DNA from: an uncultured Chloroflexota bacterium
GTDB taxonomy: Bacteria > Chloroflexota > Anaerolineae > Promineifilales > Promineifilaceae
Direction of reading: 5' to 3'
Assembly: GCA_900696625.1 (NCBI GenBank)
Contig: CAADGU010000056.1
Coordinates: 1 to 64,000 of the forward strand
Length of the DNA stretch: 64,000 nt
Part shown: piece after piece, positions 1 through 9,600 of the stretch
How the letters are laid out: the number at the start of each line of letters is the position of its first letter
Position numbering within the stretch: the first letter of the stretch is position 1
Made by a program: the position numbers and the translations under genes
The notes under the pieces: generated by a model
What the model saw: the letters and a program-made list of their open reading frames with translations, nothing else
Told to the model about the DNA's origin: nothing
Database searches by the model: none

Positions 1-83
1 CCCAGACCGCGCAGGCGGTCTTTGCAATTGTTGCCGCGAATTCCATTCGCCGGGCAAAATGACACTTTATGGCCTTTGGCAGT

Positions 84-137
84 ATAACTGCCCACTGCTA
101 ACTGCTCACTGCCAACTGCCAACTGCTTACTGCTTAC
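84..137. repeat. Low-complexity repeat, AACTGCTCACTGC family
   Basis: About five tandem imperfect units of the type ACTGCTNACTGC directly follow the biotin carboxylase stop codon. The same family recurs at 7040-7076, 9455-9530, 12332-12411 and 14079-14136, so it is a dispersed family and not a local accident. Confidence 0.8.
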
Positions 138-143
138 CATTTA

Positions 144-1634
144 CTATCCCCCCACCCGCCGGCTCTCCCGATGCCAGCCCGACAGCAGCCGTTCTGAGGC
201 CGCCGGGTCAAACTGCTGGTGACGCCGGATATAGGTAATGGCGGCGATGACCGCCAGGTCGCGCAAATGGGGCGCGGCTGTGCCATTTTCCAAAACTGGT
301 TCTTTGAGGGAGCCGGTGTGGTAACGGCCGTTCACAAACCCCTCCGCGGCCACAATTTGTTGTAATAACGAAATATTGGTGGGAATGCCGGTCACAGCAA
401 AATCGGCCAAGCCCTGGCGCAGGCGAGCCATGCTGGTCGCCCGATCCGGCCCCCAGGTCGTTAGTTTGGCAAAAAGCGGCGCATAAGCCGCCGGCACCTG
501 GCAGCCGCTATAAGCATACGTATCTATACGAATATCCGGCCCCGTAGGCAACCGCAGCCGCGTCAATTTGCCCGGACTGGGCAGGAAGTGCCGCCAGGGG
601 TCTTCGGCATAAACACGGGCCAACATCGCCCAACCACGCAGTTGAACGTCCGCTTGCCGGAATGAGAGGGATTCCCCGGCAGCCAGGCGCATTTGTGCCT
701 GCACCAGGTCTACCCCGGCGCGCATCTCCGTCAGGCAATGTTCCACCTGAATGCGGGCTTTGATTTCGCTAAAGTAAACATGGCCCTCATCCGTCACCAG
801 GAATTCCACCGAGCCAACATTCTGGTAGTTAAAGAGGCGGGCAATGGCCACGGCCGTGGCACACAACATCTCTCTTTGGGCTGGCGCCAGGGAGGGGGAC
901 GGCGACTCCTCAATCACCTTCTGATTGTGGTACATAATTGAGCCTTCGCGCTCGCCCAGGCAAACCAGATTGCCATACCGGTCGCCCACAATCTGAACGC
1001 TAATCTGGTGCGCGGGCAAGATCGCTTTCTCCAGGTAAAAGCGCAAATTAGCGCGCAAATTGCCGTAGTCGGCTTGCGATTGCTGCCCCTGGCGAATGGA
1101 CGCCGCCAGCCACTCAGATGAGGGCGCCAGCCGGGAACCACGCCCTCGCCCGCCCCGGTAGGATTTGATGACCAGCGGATAGCCCATCTGATCAGCGGCT
1201 TGTTGCAAGGCATCGGCATCGTCACGGCCGTAAGCCTCCGGCGAGCTCTCTACCGTCAAAAAACCAGCCTCCCGCACCCGCGCCAACGCCGCCAGCTTAT
1301 CCCGCGTTTGCTGCAATACCTCCGGCGGCGGGCCAATAAAGGCTATGCCTGCATCCAGACACGCCTGGGCAAAAGCTGCCTCTTCGGACAAGAAACCATA
1401 GCCTGGATAAATAGCATCTACTCCCCGTTCCCGCGCCAGCTTCACCATCGCCTGGTCATCCATGAAAAAGGCCGGGGACTCTACCCGCACACACTCATCC
1501 GCCAGCCGCACATGCAGCGAACTGATGTCCGAGGGGTCATATACGGCAACGGCCGTGATCCCCATCTCCCGACACGCCCGCACCGCCCGCACCGCAATTT
1601 CCCCCCGGTTGGCAATTAAAATTTTGTTGAACAT
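144..1634 (-). CDS. accC: Acyl-CoA carboxylase, biotin carboxylase subunit
   Basis: Biotin carboxylase (ATP-grasp) subunit, about 496 residues, that would carboxylate biotin for malonyl-CoA or methylmalonyl-CoA formation. The start is the ATG at 1634, beginning MFNKILIANRGEIAVR as in the family; the reading frame upstream is repeat-derived. Visible are the YPGYGFLSE motif (76-84), a glycine-rich lid GGRGRG (161-166), and Glu277, Glu290, Arg294 and Glu298, which line up with E. coli Glu276, Glu288, Arg292 and Glu296. The position of metal-ligand Asn290 is Lys292 here, an unusual change. There is no fused biotinyl domain and no carrier gene in the window. It is the last gene seen of the lipid-synthase operon, about 80 nt after the carboxyltransferase. 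Confidence 0.9.
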   Translation of the reverse strand: MFNKILIANRGEIAVRAVRACREMGITAVAVYDPSDISSLHVRLADECVRVESPAFFMDDQAMVKLARERGVDAIYPGYGFLSEEAAFAQACLDAGIAFIGPPPEVLQQTRDKLAALARVREAGFLTVESSPEAYGRDDADALQQAADQMGYPLVIKSYRGGRGRGSRLAPSSEWLAASIRQGQQSQADYGNLRANLRFYLEKAILPAHQISVQIVGDRYGNLVCLGEREGSIMYHNQKVIEESPSPSLAPAQREMLCATAVAIARLFNYQNVGSVEFLVTDEGHVYFSEIKARIQVEHCLTEMRAGVDLVQAQMRLAAGESLSFRQADVQLRGWAMLARVYAEDPWRHFLPSPGKLTRLRLPTGPDIRIDTYAYSGCQVPAAYAPLFAKLTTWGPDRATSMARLRQGLADFAVTGIPTNISLLQQIVAAEGFVNGRYHTGSLKEPVLENGTAAPHLRDLAVIAAITYIRRHQQFDPAASERLLSGWHRESRRVGG

Positions 1635-1649
1635 CTCCACCTTCCTGAA

Positions 1650-1714
1650 TGGGGTGGCAGGTGGCAGATAAAGGCAATCACCTGCCACTTGCCACCTGCC
1701 ACTTGCCACCTTCC
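1650..1714. repeat. Low-complexity repeat, GGTGGCAGGTGGCAG / CCACTTGCCACCTGC inverted family
   Basis: The spacer between the two carboxylase genes consists of GGTGGCAGGTGGCAG followed by several copies of its complement CCACCTGCCACTTGCC, so the transcript could fold as a stem. The same words recur at 56600-56627 inside the O-antigen ligase gene. Confidence 0.7.
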
Positions 1715-1715
1715 C

Positions 1716-3263
<1,548 letters not shown>

Positions 3264-3338
3264 CTTCAACCTCAAGACTACAGCGGATAGTGAAATGAAC
3301 GGATTTTCTTCATCTGTTCATTTCTTCATCCGTTGTTG

Positions 3339-4013
3339 TCATCCCGTGGCAATGGTCATCACAAAGCCATCCTCCACCCGCCACCAGCCGGTTAAGGGAG
3401 GGGCAGGTCGGGGTAAACGGCCGCTATCGCAGCGAATGGCAAAGGGCGTCCAAATCCCCGGCGGCGGCGCCACCGGCTCAACCAGGCAGCTAATGGCCCG
3501 CGTATCCACCGACAGCCCCAGGTGGAGGGCTTTTAACACCGCTTCTTTGGCGCTCCACACGGCCGTTTCCCAAACCGCCCGTTCTGGCCCCACCAGCCCA
3601 TAACCCAACGCAATTTCCGCCAGCGTAAAATACTCTTCGGCAAAACCTGCCGGGCGTGGCCGATTCAATTCCATATCGGCCCCGATGGGGGCATGTGCTT
3701 TTTCCACAGCGGCCACAAAGGCACGGCCGTGGGCATGGCTGATGGAAATGGAAAAGCGGTTATCGGTAATCGGTAATCGGTAGTCGGGGACACCATCGGG
3801 ATTGTTGGTAATCGTGATCATATCCAGGGGCAGCGTCACGCCGTCTTTTTCCCAGAGTACCGTTTGCAGCAGCCGCTTGGCCGTCCAGCGGCCAAGCAAC
3901 CAATCCGTGCGCCGTTTGTCCGTTTTCAACTCCTGCAAACGTGCCAACTCCACATCCGTCAGGTAGTCGTCAGCCGGAACTTCAGTCAGTGTTTGTGTTA
4001 ACCAGTGAATCAT
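3339..4013 (-). CDS. 4'-phosphopantetheinyl transferase, Sfp type
   Basis: Transfers the phosphopantetheine arm of CoA to carrier domains. The 224-residue length is that of the Sfp/HetI group. Motif IGADMEL (110-116) carries the Mg-binding Asp113 and Glu115, and WSAKEAVLKAL (153-163) carries the conserved Lys156 and Glu157. Residues 70-86 (NPDGVPDYRLPITDNR) come from an ATCGGTAATCGGT repeat at 3753-3792 and look like a repeat-derived loop. It sits inside the synthase operon, so the natural partner is the tandem ACP pair of the megasynthase. It begins at ATG 4013 without an obvious ribosome site, behind a repeat-filled 83-nt spacer, which suggests translational coupling is lost. Confidence 0.92.
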   Translation of the reverse strand: MIHWLTQTLTEVPADDYLTDVELARLQELKTDKRRTDWLLGRWTAKRLLQTVLWEKDGVTLPLDMITITNNPDGVPDYRLPITDNRFSISISHAHGRAFVAAVEKAHAPIGADMELNRPRPAGFAEEYFTLAEIALGYGLVGPERAVWETAVWSAKEAVLKALHLGLSVDTRAISCLVEPVAPPPGIWTPFAIRCDSGRLPRPAPPLTGWWRVEDGFVMTIATG

Positions 4014-4014
4014 G

Positions 4015-4104
4015 GGGAATTAGGAATTAGGAATTATGAATTAGGAATTTATGAATGGCCAGCGCCATCCATCCTTCATAATTCATAATTCATCCTTCAT
4101 AATT
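4015..4104. repeat. Low-complexity inverted repeat, GAATTAGGAATTATGAATT family
   Basis: The spacer between the KR-DH gene and the phosphopantetheinyl transferase gene has tandem GAATTAGGAATTATGAATT words on one side and CATAATTCATAATTCATCC on the other, giving an imperfect hairpin. It reaches into the last codons of the KR-DH gene. No U-tract follows, so it is not a classic terminator. Confidence 0.75.
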
Positions 4105-6676
4105 GAACATTGCCGGGCAGCGTCACCGTCCGGTAAGCGGTTAGCACCACAAAGACATGGCCGGTTTCATCCACCACCTGGGCGTTGAATTCCTCACCGC
4201 CGTTGACAGCTTCCACAATGGCATACAGGCGACGGCCGTCCGCCTCCCGCTCCTGTTTATAAGCCGTCACCGCGCCAATCGCAAACGGCAGGGCCATCGT
4301 CCGCTGCTGCCGGATTTGCCACACACCCGCCGTCTGGAAGCACAGTTCAATCAGGCGCGGGGCCATCAGTTCCGGCGCGTCGGCCGGATTCATGTTGGGC
4401 GGCAGCTTTTCCGCCAGCAGCCCAATCGCCCGGCTGCCTTCCACCTGCACCGATTCCAACACCTGATAGGCCGGGCCGTGGAAATAGATGTTGTAAATAG
4501 CGTTTGCTGTCACATCCATCTGCTGTGGGGGCGTAAAGGGCACGGGCACGGCCGTTGGCGCTACCTTACTCATCCGCACCACCGCCGTGAAGTGCAGCTT
4601 TTCCTGCAAGCCACCCTTCAATTCACGGCGGGAATAGAGGGAGGCATAAACCAGCAGATCGTCACCATCGGGCACGCCTGCACTGAGCGGCAACCGAAGG
4701 TTACTGGCCGAAGTGGCCGTACCCCGCAAATACAACGTCTGCGGCTCCATCCGGTAAAACTTAAAGGGCGCGTGGAACTGTTCGTTGGTCACGGCCGTGA
4801 CTTCATAACCCGGCGCCATCGTCTTTGCCAACTCCGCAAACGCCTCCGTGCCCATCACCCCCGGCAGCAGCGGCGTCCCATCCATCGCATGGTCAAACAG
4901 GAACGGCTGCCTCTGCGGGTCCAACACCGTCTCCACTTCCCACCCGCCATACACCTTCGCCGCTACCACCTGCTCTACCAACAAAAAACCCTCTGTGCCT
5001 CCGTGACTCTGTGGTAATTTAATCCCCCCCGTTTCATCCCACTCATCCACCAGCAGACCCAACTTACCGCCCACCAGCACTTCACCATCCCCCACCAGTA
5101 ACTCCCGGCGCACGGTGGGGATACCGGCGGCTGGCGGCAGCATCTCAATACCCGCAAACTCCATGATCTTGGGAATCGAGCCGCGTGTGGCCATGCCAAT
5201 GCCGCCCCAGGCCGTCCAATCAATGGCAATCGCCTTCGTCTCTGGCCGCGTGCGTTGTAAGCTGCTGGTAATTTTGCACAGCAGGTCATTGGCCGCACTG
5301 TAATCCGTCTGCCCGGCGTTGCCAAAACGGCCCGCCACCGAACTAAAGACCACCGTCGCGCCAATGGGCAAATCCTGAGCCGCGTGCAGCAGGCTGTAAA
5401 AACCGTCTGCCTTAATGTCATACACCAGGTCAAACTGGGCCGCGTCTTTCTGATTCAGCGCCTTGCTAATCTCAATGCCGCCGGCATGAACCAGCACATC
5501 TATCCGGCCAAACTTCTCCCGGATTTTGGCCACAATCCCGGTCAGGGCTTCGTGATCGAGCAGGTTGACGCTGCGATACACGGCCGTGCCCCCCGCCCTT
5601 TCCACCGCTTCAATGGCACTCAACGCCGCTTCTAATCGCTCCACCGCCGCCAGCTTCTTCTCAATCATCACCGGCGTTGGCTTTTCGCTCGCCGCTTTGG
5701 TCTCTTCAATAAGCCGCTGCTTCAGGGCGTCCTTGTCGGCGCGAAACAGGGCAATTTGGGGATCAGTGCGGTCAGGTTCCGGCGTCAAATCCAGCAGGTA
5801 AAACACGCCGCCGCTGGCCGCGGCCAGGTCGGCCACAATGGCGCTGGTAATGCCACCCGCCGCCCCTGTCACCAGGAAAACAGCGTCGCGGTTAAATTGT
5901 GGCCCGGTCGGGAGACCGACCACAGCGTCGTAAGTTGCGGGCTGCTCCATCAGGGTGATGGTGTAACGGCCGTCCCGCCAATACCCCACCTCCACGCAAC
6001 CCGGATCCGCCAGCGTTTCCGCTATCAACAGGTCGGCAAAAGCGGCCGTTTTGCGGCTGGCCTCGAAATCTACGGCCTTGACTAAGACGGACGGCCGTTC
6101 CCTTTTGTACGCTTTGGTAAACCCTGTGACGCCGCCGCCCAGTGGGGCTATGGCCGGTTCCGGCCCATAGCCGTGCAGCCCGCCCAACCGTGTCGCTGCC
6201 ACCAGGAACGCGCCCGGTTCAGACACGGCGTCATAGAGCGCCCGCATGGTCACGGACAAATTTTTCACCCGCGCCCGGTTCGCTTCCCGCCACTCATCCA
6301 AAGTCATGGCTGCCAGATCAGGCTCAACATCCAGCGCCACCAGCCAGTAGACGCCCTGCACCGGCCCGTCCGCCAGCCACGTTTGCGCCTGCGCTGCCAA
6401 CGCTTCAGCAGCCAGGGTGACATCCAGCGTCAACACAGTCACGCGAAGCTTTTCCAGCTTTTTGACGAGCGCCTTGCCAACGCCGCCCTCATCCTGGGCC
6501 ACGATCACACGGCTGGCCTCGTTTAAGAGAACACCGGTTGGTTTGCATTGGGTGAGCGACGGCCGTAACGCCGGCAACGGCACACGGCGCGGCATCGTGT
6601 CCGCATCGGCCAATGTATATTCCGGTTCAATTTGGGGAATCAGGGGTGGCGCAGTAGTCGTCTCCGGGGCGACCAC
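4097..6676 (-). CDS. Ketoreductase-dehydratase protein of the lipid synthase
   Basis: A two-enzyme protein of 859 residues. Residues 50-260 look like a structural, cofactor-free SDR half. Residues 265-540 form an active ketoreductase: nucleotide-binding GAAGGI (271-276), Ser445-Ser446 and DYSAAND with Tyr459 and Asn463. Residues 580-850 form a hot-dog dehydratase with FLFDHAMDG (His596), LLPGVMG, the FHGPAYQVL stretch (732-740) and a second acid in APRLIELCFQ (Glu777, where PKS dehydratases have Asp). It would reduce the beta-keto group and dehydrate the product. It begins with GTG at 6676, 11 nt after the upstream stop, with GAGGGTGG as ribosome site. The split KR-DH and KS-AT-ACP layout resembles PUFA-synthase and glycolipid-synthase systems. 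Confidence 0.88.
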   Translation of the reverse strand: MVAPETTTAPPLIPQIEPEYTLADADTMPRRVPLPALRPSLTQCKPTGVLLNEASRVIVAQDEGGVGKALVKKLEKLRVTVLTLDVTLAAEALAAQAQTWLADGPVQGVYWLVALDVEPDLAAMTLDEWREANRARVKNLSVTMRALYDAVSEPGAFLVAATRLGGLHGYGPEPAIAPLGGGVTGFTKAYKRERPSVLVKAVDFEASRKTAAFADLLIAETLADPGCVEVGYWRDGRYTITLMEQPATYDAVVGLPTGPQFNRDAVFLVTGAAGGITSAIVADLAAASGGVFYLLDLTPEPDRTDPQIALFRADKDALKQRLIEETKAASEKPTPVMIEKKLAAVERLEAALSAIEAVERAGGTAVYRSVNLLDHEALTGIVAKIREKFGRIDVLVHAGGIEISKALNQKDAAQFDLVYDIKADGFYSLLHAAQDLPIGATVVFSSVAGRFGNAGQTDYSAANDLLCKITSSLQRTRPETKAIAIDWTAWGGIGMATRGSIPKIMEFAGIEMLPPAAGIPTVRRELLVGDGEVLVGGKLGLLVDEWDETGGIKLPQSHGGTEGFLLVEQVVAAKVYGGWEVETVLDPQRQPFLFDHAMDGTPLLPGVMGTEAFAELAKTMAPGYEVTAVTNEQFHAPFKFYRMEPQTLYLRGTATSASNLRLPLSAGVPDGDDLLVYASLYSRRELKGGLQEKLHFTAVVRMSKVAPTAVPVPFTPPQQMDVTANAIYNIYFHGPAYQVLESVQVEGSRAIGLLAEKLPPNMNPADAPELMAPRLIELCFQTAGVWQIRQQRTMALPFAIGAVTAYKQEREADGRRLYAIVEAVNGGEEFNAQVVDETGHVFVVLTAYRTVTLPGNVQL

Positions 6677-6687
6677 CAGGCCACCCT

Positions 6688-9600
6688 CTATGCTTTTAAA
6701 TCCGACGGCTGCTCCACAACGGCTGCCAGATCAGGCCGCATCTCGCGCACAAACCCCACCACTTTTGCCAACGTGTTGTAATCCCGCAGGCTCAAGTCAT
6801 CGCGGCGCGGGATGTTGAACTCGGTACGAATCGCCAGGAACGTCTCCGCCTGTTTCACCGTGTCCACGCCTAAATCCGCCTCCAAATCCAAGTCCATTTC
6901 CAACATATCCGTCGGGTAGCCAGTCTGTTCGGCCACAATCGCCAGAACTTTGTCGGCGATGGGATCGGAGATTGGAGATTGGAGATTGGAAGGCTTGTCC
7001 TGAGCCAAGTCGAAGGATTGAGAGATTGACGGAGCGACTTGCTCACTGCTCACTGCTAACTGCTCACTGCTTACCAAATCCGGCCGCATCTCGCGCACAA
7101 ACCCCACCACCTTCGCCAGCGTGTTGTAGTCGCGCAGGCTCAAGTCATCGCGGCGCGGGATGTTGAACTCGGTACGAATCGCCAGGAACGTCTCCGCCTG
7201 TTTCACCGTGTCCACCCCCAAATCCGCCTCCAAATCCAAGTCCATTTCCAGCATATCTGTCGGATAGCCGGTTTGTTCGGCCACAATCGCCAGGACTTTG
7301 TCGGCGATGGGATCAGCGATTGGAGATTGGAGAGTAGAGATTGGGAGATTGGGAGATTGGGAGATTGGTTCGACCATTGGGCTTCCGACTTCGGGCTTCG
7401 GCTCACCAATAGCTGCTGGTGGATTCCCATTTACTGGCACAGGTATCGCCTGTACTGGCGCTGGCGCTGATTGTGGCGTAACGGCCGTCGGCTGATTATT
7501 CACCGGCTTCGGCTGCACTTGAACCGGCGCAGGCACGGGCATAAGCGCCGGTACGGCATACGGCTCACGGATTACGGCATACGGTATACCGCCCCCCGTC
7601 CGCACTACCGGCTCCGTACCATACTGCCAGGTGGAGGGGCACGGCCGTCTGCCCGGCGCACCCTTCGCCACAATCCGCAAATTCCGCTTTTCCACTTCTA
7701 GTTCAGCGAAATCGTAGCCACTGACATCATCCAGCCACTTCTGGTAACGGGGTTTGTTTTCCACTCGATCCAACGCACCGGGAATACGCCGCGTCAGCGT
7801 AAAGGAAATTTGCGAACCAAAACCGGCGGCCAGATGCAGCGCATACTGCACCGGATAGCGCCCGCCCCGGCTCAGGTTCAATTCACCCAAATCCGGGTCA
7901 ACCTCTTTGTAATTGGGCACCGGCGGCACAATGCCGTATTCCAGGATTTTCAGAGCAATCACATCTTCGACGCCCACACCCATGGGATGGCCGGTAAAAC
8001 CTTTGGTATTCGCCACCACAATCTCTTTGGCCGCTTCGCCAAATGTCTGCCGCAGGGCCACCACTTCCGCCGAAGCCGAACCGCCCCGCGCCGGGGTGTA
8101 CGTCTCATGGGACATAAAGACCAACTGTGGCGCAATGTTGTAGCGATTGAGGCCAAAACGGGTTTCGGCCGTCGTCATCAGGTCGTTCATCACCTGGGCA
8201 ATGTGGTCTACGTCCAGCCGCGAGCCGTGGAAGGCGCTGTTGCGGGTTTCGCTGCTCAAGAGTTCCACGATGCCGCGCATGCCGCGCTCCTGCACCGCGT
8301 CTTCGCTTTCCACCACCAGCGCGCACGCGCCCATGCCCAAAATGGTGCCGTGCCGCCGTTTGTCAAAGGGCAATGCCGCTTCTTGTACACGGTCATCGGT
8401 GGCAGCCGCCCCCACTGCCAACATGCCGGCCCCAACCCATTCCAGCAAATGGTCGCCGGTCACGTCGTCGGCAGCCACCACAATCACGCGGCGGCAACGG
8501 CCGTTGCGTATCCAATCCTCCGCTATCGTTATCGCCTGGGTGGTGCTGGCGCAGGCCGCATTCACCTGCGTATTCGGGCCGCGCGCGCCGATATATTCGG
8601 CGAACTGGCTGTGCCCCATACTCAAAATACGGAAGATGAAGCGGCGGTCAAAGATGTACGGTTCACGTTCCATCACTTCGCGCAAACTGTTAATCCGCCG
8701 CGTGATTTCCAACAAGGTCTGGTTGTCGTTGCAGGTGCGGCGCAGTTGATCCAGCATCTCCAGTTGTTCCAACCGGCTTTGATAGGTGTAATACTTTTCA
8801 AAATCCTCCGCAAAACGGTCGCCGCCGGGGAAAGCACTGGCAAAAATCACGCCTGTCTCATCACGCAGTGATTCCGGCAGCATCCACCGCTGCGGCAGAG
8901 AAGAGCCATTGCTGGCATGTTTGTAAGTCATCACCAGGGGAATGCCCGCTTCGCGCAGCGCATCCAGCCCGGCAGCAATGGCTAACTGCGTGGTTATATC
9001 CAGGGCATCTACCAATTTTTGGGGTACGCCATATTCTTCCGCCAGGTCAAATGAACCGGGGCGGCCGGCGATACGCACCACCTCATCAGGGTTATCAATG
9101 GTCGAAAAACTACCACCACCGTCGGCCGCTTTCACCACACGGGTAATTCGTTTGGCCACCATCTTCTGGCGGAAGCGTTCGGGAATCAGGTCTACAAACT
9201 GTTCCCCCTGCAAAATGCGCCAGGCATTGTCCGGGGCCATCACCGCCTTTTCCGCACCCGGCAGCCCCAGCCCCGTGCCGCTGATGACGACGGAACCGAG
9301 AGGGGGATGGGCGCGGTTGTAGGGGAGATTAGAAGATTCGGTAATTCGGTAATTGGGTAATTGGGTAATTGGGGTATTAGGATATTGGGATATTGCCTGG
9401 GCTTCAGGCAAGGAAGTACCGTTGGTTTTAGGGGCCATTGTTTCCTCTCTTCTCACTGCTAACTGCTCACGGACGCTGCGTCCGTCGCTTACTGCTAACT
9501 GCTCACTGCTAACTGCTAACTGCTTCCCCGCATAACCCGCCGCATATAGCGCACAGAGCGCCTGGTTAAAAGCGGGCAGTTCGCCGGGTTTGGGATGGTT

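Noticed and set aside
7810-8871. Rightward 353-codon frame inside the megasynthase
   Set aside because: Antisense to the conserved KS2 domain with clear catalytic motifs; rich in His and Arg as expected for a GC-rich shadow frame.
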